Part shown: in pieces, positions 46,400-59,800 of the stretch
How positions within the stretch are numbered: the stretch's first letter is position 1
How the letters are laid out: each line of letters begins with the position of its first letter
Assembly: GCF_024679245.1 (NCBI RefSeq)
Contig: NC_090186.1
Span: 41,301,754-41,365,753, forward strand
DNA: 64,000 nucleotides
Direction of reading: 5' to 3'
Origin: Pseudorasbora parva
Taxonomy: Eukaryota; Chordata; Actinopteri; Cypriniformes; Gobionidae
Translations under genes and position numbers: made by a program
Notes under the pieces: model-generated
What the model was told of the DNA's origin: nothing
What the model saw: only the letters and a program-made list of their open reading frames with translations
Database searches by the model: none

Positions 46400-46860
46400 A
46401 TTATGAGACTTGATCCCTCCCTTAGCGTGTAATTCATTATGGACAGGAGAAGAGGCACGTGATGTTGAGGAGATGAACAGAGATGTCAGGGTCTTTCTCC
46501 AGCATGTGGACTCCATTTGTGCAGTGCATGAGAGCGTTTGGCACAGAAGCCCTTTGGTATCTCTCTATCCATCTGCTCAAGCCAAATTATCATATTCTCC
46601 AGACTCCAATGAACATAAATCAGCGGCGGGAACACGGACACGTTTTCCCTGGCCGTCATAAAACAATGATTTAAAGCCACGGGCTGTCAAAACACGGCCA
46701 TGCAGGTTTCACGCAGCAGTTTTGAAGGGAACGCAAGGACTTCATCTCATCTGAACAATTTATGGCCCCTGAGGGACAGCGGACAGATGAGAGCTCGGGC
46801 CACCAGCAGACAGGAGCGCAGAGGAAACTCAGGCCTGTGTTTAGCAGACCAATGCCTACA
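46400..46860. other. Complex non-coding segment, possible conserved element
   Basis: Base composition is balanced and free of repeats, unlike its surroundings, with no splice-bounded frame. It could be a conserved regulatory element; only alignment to other fish would tell. Confidence 0.25.
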
Positions 46861-47164
46861 TACACCCATCAGCATGTTCTACACACACACAGTTTTAAAC
46901 TCAAGGCACAAACTGAGACCAAGAAAAATAAATACTGCAAGTTTCCTGCTTTTGGTTGAAATACATGAACATAACTGGGTACTTCCTATTATGCACATTT
47001 TCATCTCCCAATCATAATAAACAAAACTCACATTTATCAAGAAGGGTTTTCTTTTATCATTATAAATATTAGGCCTATTCATCAGGGGTGCATTAAACTG
47101 AACACAAATGACAAAATACATTTATAATGCTACATGATAATTATAATTTACTGTTCTTTTGAAC

Positions 47165-47500
47165 TTTCCATTCATCAAATTACGCGATTTCCACAAAAAT
47201 ATGAAGTAGCAGTTTTCAACATAATCAGAAATATTTCCTGAGCAGCAAATCCTCATCTTTGAATGATTTCTGAAGGATCATGTGACACTGAAGACTGGAG
47301 TAATGATGCTGAAAATACAGCTTTGATCACAGGAATAAATTAGGCGACATTTTAAAATATATTCAAATAGAAAAGAGTCATTTTAAATTGTAATAATTTT
47401 CCACAATCCACTCCAAATCCAATCCATTTTTAATGAATAAACGCAGCCTTGGTGAGCAGATTTCTTTCAAAATATTTAAAAAACTAAATCTGAAACTCAT
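47165..47500 (-). mobile_element. Interspersed repeat, copy 6
   Basis: Same family, reverse orientation (gaaggatcatgtgacactga, tttgatcacaggaataaa). Confidence 0.6.
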
Positions 47501-48262
47501 CTTTGATCACCAAAATTACATATTTAAACGTGTTTTAATATTGATCTTGCCTCTCAATATGCAAATTAGCCCCGCCTCCACTCCACACACCAGCTCAGAT
47601 CCACTCCTTGACGTTCACACTTAAACGTGATTGGTTACAAGGTAGTTTGTGCCGTCAGAAACACCAGTGATTTCAAACCACATTTTTAAGACTTTTTTCA
47701 CTGCAGTTTAGGGAGAACATACTCAGCAATGTTCTTGACATATGCATTTGCACATGGTTTGTCTTAAGGCATATTAAAAACACCACATAGACATACAAAC
47801 AAACAACATCAAAAAAAAGTCACCATTTTCACCCCACAGGAACTTTTAAACAATGTCTGTCTGTCTGTGCTTTAACTCTGTTATATGGGGTCAGGTAAAA
47901 TGAAAGGTGAGGGTTTGATGAATCTGCAGTGACTGAGAATGGGCTTTTGGAAAGCAGCGTAACATGAAACCGCTTGACTGAGCCGTATGTCAAATGTGGA
48001 AACGGTTCTGGCCTACAAGCCCCCAAATGAATGATAGATGTGATATTTTCCCTGCAAACACAAACATCTTCAGTGATTTCAGCTGCTGAGGATACACCCG
48101 GGACAAAAAAACCCAGACCACCGTCACAGCCAAATGAGGATGAATTCTTTTTCTGGATTTTTTCATCTATTTTTACAACTTCCATTCAATTCCCCGGCCT
48201 ATCGTTGAGCTCCATGTGAAGACAGGCTGCTCAGGCCGCACAAGATGATCCCGATGTAGACG

Positions 48263-48800
48263 GCCGTACCTGCAGGTGCTTTACCCTGCTGATGAATGTT
48301 TTGGAAGACAATGCATATGATTTTTCTTAACTTTTGCATTCTTTCATTTTATTTCTAACAGGCCAGCCATCATTCAGTTTCACAGGCTTTTCCATCAGAC
48401 ATTTTTTGCAAAGTGCAGAGAAAATCTTCAGAGGTTATCCATTAATGGAGCTCTGATTTATGTCAGCGATGAGATGGAAGATGGACAACTGCTGGATCAG
48501 TTTTATAAGACAGAAAGAGCACGACTGAAGTGATTTTCCAGAAGTTAATTGTGCATTGGGTTTGATCTGGTCAAACTTCAAAACTTCATTCTTGTTAATG
48601 TCCGTGATCAGATATATGCTTTATAGGTTAAATATTGTGGGGAGTATATTTGAAAACTGTTTTACTTAGGCTATTAAAACGATAAAATGCCTTTTTGAAA
48701 CGTGATTTCTTATAAATTTTCTTTTGGTAATTCATTTAAGTCAGTTAAAGTACTCTCCCTCTGTTAATATTGAATGTGATTTCCTGGATAAACATCTTTA
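48263..48800. other. Non-repetitive non-coding DNA
   Basis: No exon accepted. Compositionally complex between 48355 and 48540. Confidence 0.3.
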
Positions 48801-48803
48801 TTT

Positions 48804-49004
48804 ATGATCCTGGAACAACATCCCAATCAACCAATCAGACACGTTTACGTTTACACGTTTACAGTTTTTCACGTTTATCAAGTTTAGGCTTAAGACTAGG
48901 GTTAGGTGCTTCTACATCTATTCACCAATCATCTCTGGTTTTTGGAACGAGTTATGAGTATGGTTAGGACTACATTTTCAGACAGGAATGTTGTTCTGCG
49001 ATCA
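48804..49004. mobile_element. Short MITE, about 200 bp
   Basis: Ends TGATCCTGGAACAACAT and ATGTTGTTCTGCGATCA are inverted repeats. Confidence 0.75.
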
Positions 49005-49193
49005 AGAAAATATGTTGATCCATTAACATACTAGGCCAAATGATAGTGGCCTAGTGGCATACTTTATAATTATTAGAAACACTGAATATTGCTGCACGTT
49101 TGTGTTTGCAGTAGTCTCTCCCGGTCAATAGATGGCGGTGTTGCATCATCAGAATAGAAATATCACGCCGTGACGCTTGAACCCGAAACAACG

Positions 49194-49240
<47 letters not shown>

Positions 49241-49241
49241 C

Positions 49242-49291
<50 letters not shown>
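49194..49291. repeat. (TG)n microsatellite
   Basis: About 98 bp, interrupted by cgcgcgtgtgcgcg near 49230. Confidence 0.97.
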
Positions 49292-49295
<4 letters not shown>

Positions 49296-49978
49296 TGTGG
49301 ACGTTTGAGATGGGCTCAGTGTTTTTTATTCCTTGGAAGACCATGGGTAAGACATATGTAGTGCTGCTGTTGGACAAAATTCGATCAGTCTGTAAAACTC
49401 ATTTGAAATAAAGATTTAACATGGTTATTGAGGGTAGCCGAGGCTAACATTTTTCTTTATATTTTACAAGTTCCTTTTTATATTTTTTAAATAAGCTTTT
49501 AATAAACATTTTCTTTTGCTACACACCGGATATAGTTTTGTTTTTTCTTCTTCTTCTTCTTTTTTTCTTTTTTAGATAACGGCAGAACTCTAACTTACAT
49601 AAATAGCCTAATGTAGCCTAACATTATTTAGCTAGTCGACTTGACCAGTGGGTAACATGTTTTGTGCCTGAACTCGAGTGCCTTAAACACTTTAGTTTAA
49701 ATTACTGCATGAGAAGAAAAAGGCCATAGAACATAAAAAAAATCTACATTGCAGAATTTAGCAAGTATACCTACAGCCTACATTAAATGAAACTTTTGAG
49801 AAACATTTTCTGTCTCCTGTTTTTATAATTGCTCTGACCGTAGGCTACTAAAAGAAAAATCCAGTGTCTCCAAGTATTTAAATAGAAAGTTAAATACTTA
49901 GTAAATAAATAGAAAGTTGCTAAAGTCTGCTCAAAAAGTCGCTAGATGACAATTCGCCAAACTGTGTCAGTAGACTAG

Positions 49979-51119
49979 ACATGTGCCAATTTTCGATAAT
50001 GCGATTTATCACGATAATGAATATGCACGATATCGTGGGCACTTTAAAATATCGTAAATAATAATTTATTAACAATTTATAATTTTTTATAATGCATTCA
50101 AGAATAATTTGCCCATCAACCGTATAAATGCTCAACACCGCTGTATTCTGCGTCAAAGGGACACGCGCTCAGATATAAACAAGCCCAACGTGCGTTTGCA
50201 CATGACTGAACCGGTGAAGGAGACGCGCTGCTGAAGTGCCGCTCAGTGACAGCAGAGGGCGCTGATGAACTGCAGAATGAAGCCGGTTACCCCGGAAACC
50301 AGCAAACAAAAAAAAAAAAAACGCGTGTAGTTTTTAAAACAGCCATTCGTTTTTGTAATCTCAATGTTGTTCATCAAAGCACCAAATACTTAATACTTAA
50401 AGACTTAATAGGCTATTTATTTTCAAACTTAAACATTTTTATGTTTTAATCTGGACTACATGCCCTAATAATTAGAACGTTCTGTTATTGTTCAGTAAAA
50501 CTTTGAGACATATGACTACATTAGTTAACATGTTAATTCATTATTCACCAAACTGACAATGAAAAATACTTGTAAAGAATGAATCATTCTATGTTAATTT
50601 CTTAGTTACTGTTTAATAACATTAAAATCAAAATCAAAATAACTTTGTTAATGGACCTAAGATAAAACTAACAATGATCAGTATTTCTTAACTAACATTA
50701 ACAAAAACATTATTTTCTGTACCAAATGTAGCTATTGCTCAATCTTAGTTAATGCATTAAATAATGAGACCTTATTGCAATTTGTAAGCCTACCTGTTGT
50801 TCTTTATAGCCTCATTTTTTTGCAATTTAATCTGTTTGAAAATTGTACTTTTACAGCTCTGAAAAATATCAAGAGACCACTTAACATTGATTTCTCAATT
50901 AGGGTCTTAATGTTTTTCCAGAGCTGTATATATTTTTGGTGCATTATTGTATTTAAAGATTCAGTTATTTTTGTTCTTACAAAAATAGTTCTTAAAGCTG
51001 TTATGCTATGGCAACACTTTTTTTTGCAACTTATTTCAATATTGTGATAATATCGTATATCGTGATAAAACTTCATCAATTAATCGCAACATGAAAAATT
51101 GATATCGGCACATGCCTAC
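49979..51119. mobile_element. hAT-like element, 1.14 kb, with 10-bp direct flanks
   Basis: AGTAGACTAG occurs at 49969-49978 and 51120-51129. Ends ACATGTGCCAATTTTCGATA and GATATCGGCACATGCCTAC are inverted. Subterminal words with cgatatcgtg appear on both sides. A 76-bp MITE is nested at 50853-50928. No transposase recognised. Confidence 0.8.
50853..50928. mobile_element. 76-bp MITE nested in the hAT-like element
   Basis: Ends acagctctgaaaaatatcaa and ttccagagctgt, with agagaccacttaacattga inside; a very small element of a type common in fish. Confidence 0.65.
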
Positions 51120-51253
51120 AGTAGACTAGCCTACTTCAGCCTATATAGGAGAGAGAGCATATTTGATTGATTTCAGCTAAGAATGTTTTCAAATTATTTT
51201 GATGTGCGAGTCATTAAATATGGATCGTGACATTTACATCAGCTTAATGAGAG

Positions 51254-51457
<204 letters not shown>

Positions 51458-51459
51458 TC

Positions 51460-54050
51460 TCACACGCACACACACACAAACTTATATAGCCCATGAAGTG
51501 CATTGTAACTAGTGAAACACTTTATTTGGGATACCTTTATATTCTTTAATCAGTTTGTTTTCTTGATGTAGGCTTGTTCTTTTAAAAATTATTCTCTTAA
51601 ACTATAGGCCGTTTTTCATATTAACTGCATTCCAGTACTGCAAAATTAACATGCAAAAATGTCTTTAAAACATTTTTCTCACTGAAACATTACCGAAGTT
51701 CATTACCCCTGATGTTTTGTACATAAAGTTGCTGGGATGCATTTAATATGTGAAAATATTAGCCTATAAAACAGGACAGAGTGAGCCAAAACATGCACTG
51801 GTTGATTAACAAAGAACTGAATCATTGCAGGTCTGCAAAGATAAATAACAAGCTAAATGTTTTAAAAATGATCTAGTTATTTTCATGGTGTGAAGATCAT
51901 GTAAAATGCCCAATTTCAGTATTCTAATCTGCATTTGCAATGCCTTAATTTATTATAGACGGGTTTAAAATATTTGAAAGTAAATGTAAAATAATTCAAA
52001 GCTATTTTTTTGTCCTATTTTTGACAGACATTTTTGTGAAGAAGGAAAATTGTAATAAATTTGATAACATGATGCATATAACACACACGCATGCACGCAC
52101 ACATACACACACCTTTAACACACCAAGAACACATTTTTATATTTATTAATTATATAGTATCAAATAATTCTGGATACTGCATTTAAAGACTTTTTAACCA
52201 TATGCCACCCACGATTACTAAACTCCATTAAAGCTCTTGGCTTGCTTTCTGATGACTGAAGTCAGTTTAAATCTAATAGCAATTAAATCAAAGTGTAATT
52301 GCTCTCAAATCTTTCGATAAGACTGAGTGAAAACAAACAGAGCTTTCAAACGGTTTCTTTGCAGTTAAGTTCAACTGGCTTCATTACCACCGGCTGGACC
52401 CGAAACAAACAGCCCAAATGATTGTAAGGGTTACATAAACATTCCCAAATGAGATGCTGGAAAACCCCCAACTATCTCTAGTTTAATCCCAGGAGACAGT
52501 CAGATTAGATACGGATATAGTAAACGTTCAATCCTGCCTCTTTTAATCAGATAATGGGCTAAATTGAAATCAAAGTGGCAGTATGTTGAACATGTCGCTG
52601 TATACATTTCAGTGATGCCATCCTGTCTCGCAGAGGTGTTACCACAATGAAATGTTAGTAACATAAATATTTAGGTGGCCTGTTAGTAACCTAAACATAG
52701 ACGTACGTGTATATACACACAACAGCATGTCGGAGTCTATTCAGAGTCCTGCATCAGGGTATTACAGGTTTTAGGTGTTGAAAAGAAATATGGGCCTAGC
52801 AGTCACTGTAAAGCATTAGTGACATATACAACAAGTGCATCCAAATAGATTCACACCATTAACCCACTGATGGGTGTTTAATGGACACTTTTCCACAGGT
52901 GTGGTCTATTTTTTTGTGGTTGGATTTAAGACAATGTCAATATCAGGATTCAGACCCGATTTAAAGCTATCTCAATCCAGAAAAGGTCTTGCCCTGAGTA
53001 AAAAAGTGCACCATGCAATTGTTTGTCAGTTACACTCTTAAAGGAGAGAGCGGTGCCAAAGTCCATCAAATTGCTGTATGCCTTTTCACATGATGGAAAC
53101 GCCTGATGCCTTTCCCTTTGCATAACATTTATGATTTTATTCAAAAAGATACAGAATACATATACTTGGGATTTTAGAATATATCCGCACTCCTCAGAGC
53201 TGTTCACTGTTTGTTTATGGACAGGTTATGGAGCCAATCACTCACAGCATATTTTGGCTACGAGTGAAACGCAATCCGGCGTCTGAAGTTAGAAGTCCCC
53301 CGCTGAACACTATACAAGCTCCGGCACGATATCCAGCGCAGTTACGGTAGAAACAGGATAACAGAGACGGGTTACACTTTGGACATTTATTACTTAATGT
53401 AGGATTTTTGACTTTTAATGTTTGTTAAATTAGCTAAATGTAGGCAATATGTATTAAAACAATATGCTATAATTTAAAATATGATGAATTATCATGCAAA
53501 ACCAGTGGATGTGTGAAGTATAAATTGAGAGGATTTAAGATAATCTGTAAACATTAATTCATGTATGAAGTAAATAAATAAGTGAGTAGTAGTAGTATAG
53601 TAAAAATGAATCAACCCATTATGCTGGGCTAAATAAACAACAAAATGTTCTGGTTAAAATTAACCCAAGACGTGTTCAGTCCTATTAACCCAGTTTTTTT
53701 AGATTGTGACAAAAGTTCTTCCGTGTGAAAACCCCCTTTATTTTTAAAAGTGTTGACATTTGATTAATATTTTGTGTCCTGCTCTACTCTAGCGTCCCTT
53801 TAGATGAACAAGATTATGCCCGAGCCCTCTGTAGATGTTGTTCTGTGAGACTTCCCCTCCAGGGGCCCTGATTGTGGACGGTCATTCCTGCGCTATCATC
53901 ATAGATCAGGAATATTCTGTGCACAGGAAACCCATTCTTCCCCTTGGTTTGACTCACCCTGTCATTTTCCCATCTGTCCGTGTGAGCTCCAGCCCAAATG
54001 ATGTGTTCTGATCGGTGTGCATCAGTGCCTCTTTAACTGTCTGTGGCTAC
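51460..54050. other. Long non-coding stretch with repeat-poor blocks
   Basis: From about 52200 to 52620 the sequence is complex, with several TAAT-type words (taatagcaattaaatc), and lacks known repeats; it resembles conserved non-coding DNA near developmental genes. No exon accepted before 54053. Confidence 0.3.
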
Positions 54051-54052
54051 AG

Positions 54053-54156
54053 GGAATTCACGGCAGCCCAAACTCCGTATCCATACTCGGAGATGAGCCT
54101 TCCGTGGATGAAATTGAGGATTTCCTGACGTCTTTTGATAACCCACATTTACCAAG
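54053..54156 (+). CDS. Candidate internal exon of an unidentified gene
   Basis: 104 bp between an acceptor (ctgtctgtggctacag) and a donor (CCAAG|gtgggc). In phase 0 it reads GIHGSPNSVSILGDE, PSVDEIEDFLTSFD, then NPHLPR, with coding-like codon use. The other phases hit stops. The peptide is acidic and Ser-rich with a DEIEDFL core, as in an activation or interaction region. I cannot name the family and found no partner exon nearby, which fits large introns. Confidence 0.5.
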
Positions 54157-54257
54157 GTGGGCTATTACGAGAACAGAAATGGAAGCCGCAACATAAAGGG
54201 CTACATTTAACTGTTGTACCATTTATTTACATTCTCGTGCTATAAAGACCTATAGCA

Positions 54258-54593
54258 CTACTGTTCAAAAGTTTGGGATAACATTGATTTTTTAAAAAAG
54301 CAAGAATGTAATAAAAATTGATCAAAAGAGACAACAAATACATTTAAAAAAATTAAAATTTTGTTTTACTTTAAAAAAAGCTGTGTTTTTGAACATTATA
54401 ATTTCACCAAAAAATTATTAGGATGATTTCTGAAAGATCATGTGATACTGAAGACTGGAGTAATGATGCTGAAAATTCACATTTTAAAATATATTCCAAT
54501 AGAAAACAGTTATTATTAATTATTATTATGACTTTTCAAAAACATAAAAATATCTTACTGACCCCATTTTGGAACGGTAGAGTATATGATCCC
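54258..54593 (-). mobile_element. Interspersed repeat, copy 7, both ends present
   Basis: Starts actgttcaaaagtttggg and ends ctgaccccattttggaacgg, showing the inverted ends of the family. Confidence 0.65.
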
Positions 54594-54599
54594 ATTTCT

Positions 54600-56170
54600 A
54601 ATGTTATGATTACAATAATTGTTAGTAATTAATCTTTTTTTATTTTTTTAAATTAATGAAAGTATTTTACTGACTTGGTCTAAAAATCAAGGTATTTTAG
54701 TAAAAAATTTAAAAGCTGAAGCGCACTTGAAACTCTTGGTGGCGCTAGAGATTTTGAGGATTATCAAATGGGGTCAGGTGACATTTTAGAACCCATGCTA
54801 AAACTTTACCAAGATTCATACGTTTTTACCATAAACAGACGAATACGAATGAGTTTGATTCAGGTTTATTTCATGCCTATAGGATTTTATTCATTTACAA
54901 ACCCATTAGATTAATTTGCCTGTTTCCAGAAACAACACATTATTCTCAGAAATGGCAGTAACATGTCGACTGGCTCCCGCCCTCTCTCGGTGTTGACCCT
55001 TTACGCCGCGGCGCCTTCCCGGTCGGCCTGCCACCCTAATTTTGCCCATAATCGAGGCCCGCCATTTCTCTAAACCAACAACTTCAAAGCAGGACTCCAC
55101 CACTCCTGATAGCTGGATAATTTAATGGCTGAGTCTCGTTCTTTAGTGGGTGGAGGGCTGAGAGATGCTATCACCCGTTTCCAACCATTTAATCGCAGCA
55201 ATTAGAACAAATTCTCGATCTGTAATTTGCTTTAATCTGTAACGACAGAATCGATTGGCTGATGGAGCTTGTTAGACGTGCACAACGAGTTATAAAAAGG
55301 AAATTCTATTTAAAGCTATTTCTATTTTCAGTCACAATATTTATTGTGGGCTTCCTGCTGTTTCTTTTGGATGAACCGAATGCGAAGCTGTGGTTGGCTG
55401 TGTACATTATGCCGCAATCGTCCTCAGAATCTTTACAGATTCCAGTCAGTCTGTTCATGGGTTTGTTGTAATTAGCGCTGATGATTAACACTGTGAGGAA
55501 TACACAAAAAATGCACACACAGCTCAAAGTTTCCTATACGGATTGTTTGCAATGATTAAAACATCTCTATCTCATTCTGTAGCAGCCAAGCAAACCCTGG
55601 GATACACAGGACTCCCAAAGATCCCTGCAGGAATATCTTTGTGCAAAATTAGAACTATTCATTAGAGTTAAACAAACTCCTCAGTCCTACCCCGAAGTCA
55701 ACCGCATCTTGATTTTAATCTTGCACAAGAGACAAATCCGAGCATGACTTTCTTTAAGCCCAGGTGCCGCGCTAGAGGTGCGCTTGACAGGGTTTATCAC
55801 CCACACAACAGATCATTTACAACAACCCACAGCTCTTACAGCAGATAATCTCTCTGCTCGGCTTTGCTTACAAACAGCGGCGATCAGTGCGGGTTTTGTG
55901 ACACACATCGCCCCCCCTCTTACCTACGGCCTGCATCTTGCACCTTCTAGCTGTGTCCCAATTCAGAGGCTGCACCCTGCTAAGGCCACTTCACTGGCAA
56001 TGAACAGATGGATCCTTCGCCGCTTGCCTACCCCAGAAGTCACTGCACACCAATGACAACAGGATTTTTTTTAAAAGAGAAATTGCCATGAGGGTGAGTA
56101 AATAAAGACAGCATCGTTTTTTTAGGTGGACTATTATTTTAAGTAGTGCCTAATGCTATCTTTTTCATTT
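54600..56170. other. Non-coding stretch
   Basis: The open frame at 55262-55471 (MELVRRAQRVIKRKF plus a hydrophobic stretch) lacks splice context and family resemblance. Otherwise repeat-poor. Confidence 0.3.
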
Positions 56171-56173
56171 GGC

Positions 56174-56875
56174 TTTAAAGGGTTAGTTCACCCAAAAATG
56201 AAATTGATGTCATTAACTCCTCACCCTAATGCCGTTCCTCACCCGTAAGACCTCCGTTCATCTTCACACACAGTTTAAGATATTTTATATTTAGTCCGAG
56301 AGCGTATCTAAGTGTATGCACACTATACTGTCCATGTCCAGAAAGGGAATAAAAACATCATCAAAGTAGTCCATATGAGACATCAGTGGGTTAATTAGAG
56401 TCTCTTGAAGCATCCAAAAAACATTTTGGTCCAAAAATATCAAAAACTACGACTTTATTCAGCATTGTCTTCTCTTCCTCGTTTGTTTTCAATCCTCAAA
56501 TAAAAATTCAAAAGGTTATGAATCAGCGTATTGATTCATGATTCGGATCGCCAATGTCACTTGATTTCAGCAGTTTGACACGCGATCTGAAGACAATGCT
56601 GAATGAAGTTGTAGTTTTTGTTATATTTGGACCAAAATGTATTTTCGATGCTTCAAGAGACTAATTAACCCACTGATGTCTCATATGGACTACTCTGATT
56701 ATGTTTTTATTCCCTTTCTGGACATAGTGAGCATACATTTAGATACGCTCTCGGACTAAATATAAAATATCTTAAATTGTGTCTGAAGATGAACGGAGGT
56801 CTTATGGGTGTGGAACGACATTAGGGGGAGTCATTAATGACATCAATTTAATTTTGGGTGAATTAACCCTTTAAG
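56174..56875. mobile_element. Near-palindromic MITE, about 700 bp
   Basis: Ends TTTAAAGGGTTAGTTCACCC and TTTTGGGTGAATTAACCCTTT. The left half is an imperfect reverse complement of the right half over most of its length (for example gtgggttaattagagtctct and agactaattaacccac). The full left and right arms would fold into one long hairpin. The end at 8200-8531 is a half copy. Confidence 0.88.
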
Positions 56876-56879
56876 TTAA

Positions 56880-59800
56880 AATATGACCTAGACCTTGACC
56901 TTCTTGACAGGTGTCATTAGATTCACAGAGCAAGATGATCTCTCACACACAATGAGGACGATCATCATATGAATGACATCCTTCATGAACAGCAAAATTC
57001 ATTTGGCCCATGAGTTTCTTGACCCAGCAGTCTTTGGCATATTCCAGCATACAACCACCCGTCACTCCTCTAATTTTTTTAACGAGCAAGACTTGTATGA
57101 CCCAAGAAAAAAAAGCATAATTACCCTCTCTGGACCCCGTTTCAGATGTGCAGGGGTGGGTGGTCTGCTGCAGTTTCCTCCCTGCATAACACTCAAATGT
57201 GTGCTGTGCGTCCATTAAAAGGGAAAAAATAACAAAATGCCTCATTGAAAACACTTGAAATGACTAAAACATACGTTCTTATTGGCTGGTTTATTGGTTA
57301 GACTAACAATAAAACACCGTCTTTCTGTGATCTCATGACATTTTCAAATGTTTATATTTTCATGTGATCAAAGTCATCAATTATTACATGTTCAAACATG
57401 CCACATAACAAAGACAAAAATATGCCAGTCCTTGCATTTCCAACTCTACTGTTAACTCTCTAACTTGACAGATGTCGTTTAAATACATCAACGCACATCA
57501 GACATGCAACATTCTGTTTCAGAATCACTAACTCTTTGGAATGTTAACATTTTAATTAATTTTAGAATGTTACAATACACCGAAAAGGCCTCTGTCGCTA
57601 TGCATTTAGAATGTTCTAGGTGATTTTCCGGGGTTTCTAGGTTTTTACCATAGACTGTAAAAAAAATGGTTTTTTTTTTTTAATTTTTTTTTTTTTTTTT
57701 TACTTATGCTGCCTTCACGTGCTATCAGAAATTTCCTACTTCCCACTTCTTAAGTCTTACGAGCTCATCGCATTCACATTTGATTGACTTGAGTCAATCA
57801 TAAATATAGAATCTAGTGTAATGATCATTCAGACGCCATTATTATTGGCCAAACAAAACAAATCCAAACCACAAGCAGAAAGTTCTCACTAGCTAACATG
57901 AACTTGTCTCCTCACCTGAATATGTTGGGTATCTTCGATATGAAAGCAGTTATTTTCGGACTGACGAAATACAAACATTGAATAATTAGGCCTAGCCTAC
58001 TTCTTCCCGTTTATTTTCTTATAAAGCTTACTAATCTCATGCACCTGGAATATGATAATCATAATACTGACCCTACTGTATCCTGAGGCATGGAGATGTG
58101 TGTACTGGACAACACATGCTGAATTAAAATGGGGTTTAATGTCACCTGACCCCATTTGAGCCAAGTAGAGGGTTCTCAAAATCAATAGCGCCACCAAGAG
58201 ATCAGATTTTCAAGTGTTCTTAGCTTATGAAGAGACTCAAACTCAAATCAATAACGTGTGACTTCCATGATTGGCGGGCAGAACTGCCGAAATGAAGTGA
58301 TTCGAAAAAGTCATTTCTAAATCGGACATCGCCTGTTCTGATTCTGAGCAGCCGGTGCACAAGTTTTTTGTTTTTGTTTTTCTGAAATACCTGCTAGCTA
58401 TGTTTTTAATAAAAAAAAATCTACATAACTGAAAGCTTTATGACTTAAAAATAGCAACGATGCCATAGCTACTGAGAAATGTAGTTAGTCCATGGTTAAA
58501 TTAAAGGCACACTATAAGATTTTTTGATTAAAATATCCAAAAACCATTTGAACAATGTTATATATTTTGTTGACTTGTGTACTTTATTCAAAATTTTTCC
58601 AAAAATGTTTAAATCCAGAGAAATAAACAATTTTAACCAGGACATGGACCATGCGTCGCCAGTCCATGACACCACACACCCCTCGAGTTCCGTTTTTTTT
58701 TTGTCGAAACCATTGAAACCCCAAAGATGCTTTAATATAGAAACAGAGGTCACTGGGTCACTCACTGCAGCTTGGAGAAATGAGCGGCCGAACGGTTTCC
58801 TATTATGTTACAATAGCTTGTTAAAATATATTTATTTCATTTGCGGTTATATCTTGCAGCTTTAGTAATTACTTACTTAATTTTTGTTTAACAGACAAAT
58901 ATTATTGTGAGATGTAACGATGAATGAACGAATTAATAGAAAAAATATATATTTTTGTGGGTTTTTCTCAATGTCACTCAACAGAGGTTACTAAACAATG
59001 ATGCATTTAAAAATATTTATATATTTTATCAACAATATATATTTTTCTCTATCAGGCTAAACATTGTGTTTAGGGCAACACTTTACAAGGTTTCATTTAA
59101 CATTAACTATGAGCAATACATTAGTGTTTTATTAGACAGATGAGCAACTGTTTGGATACATTCATCGACAAAAAAAGAATTGTTTTAAACTCAACACGGT
59201 CAGTCTTGTTGTTTAAATCTGGTGTTCTTGATTTACCATCAGTTTTACCATGCCTATCAATCTAGCTCACTGCAGTGTGAACAACTGTCTCATAGTAGAT
59301 GCACATGAATAGAATAGAAGCATGATAACAACTTTCAACACAATCAAATAATGGATCTAATATGATAAAACAGTGCTGCGTACACATGGCCGGAAAAAGC
59401 AAAAGCTCTCGTCTGTGGCAAAATAAAAGCTCGATGAAATCCAGGCATCATCAAGCTATGCCTTTGTTTTGAATAAGTGACCTCTAGCGGTGGAAAATTA
59501 CATATTGTGGCTTTAGCTTGCTGCGCTTTAGGAATGCTACTGTCCATCACTGCTTATAATAATATAATAGTGCTAAACAGACCACTCTAAAGCTACAAAT
59601 ATGTCCAATCGAACCACATGTCGACATGATTTGTAAGACCATGTCGCCATTTTCCTGAGCTCTGGCCGCCTATTAAAACTCAATCAAGCAGAAGATCAAC
59701 AGAAGTAAATGTAAATGGAAATTGACACCTGCAGTTAATCAGTCTCTCTTTTTAATGTCTAATAAAAGCTGCCTCTCTTCCCACACCTCGACTGTCTAAA

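Noticed and set aside
49051..49411. Cys-Val / His-Thr repeat frames
   Set aside because: Translation of a (TG)n microsatellite.
55262..55471. 69-codon frame with a hydrophobic stretch
   Set aside because: Looks like a signal anchor but is AT-rich, unspliced and unsupported by any neighbour exon.
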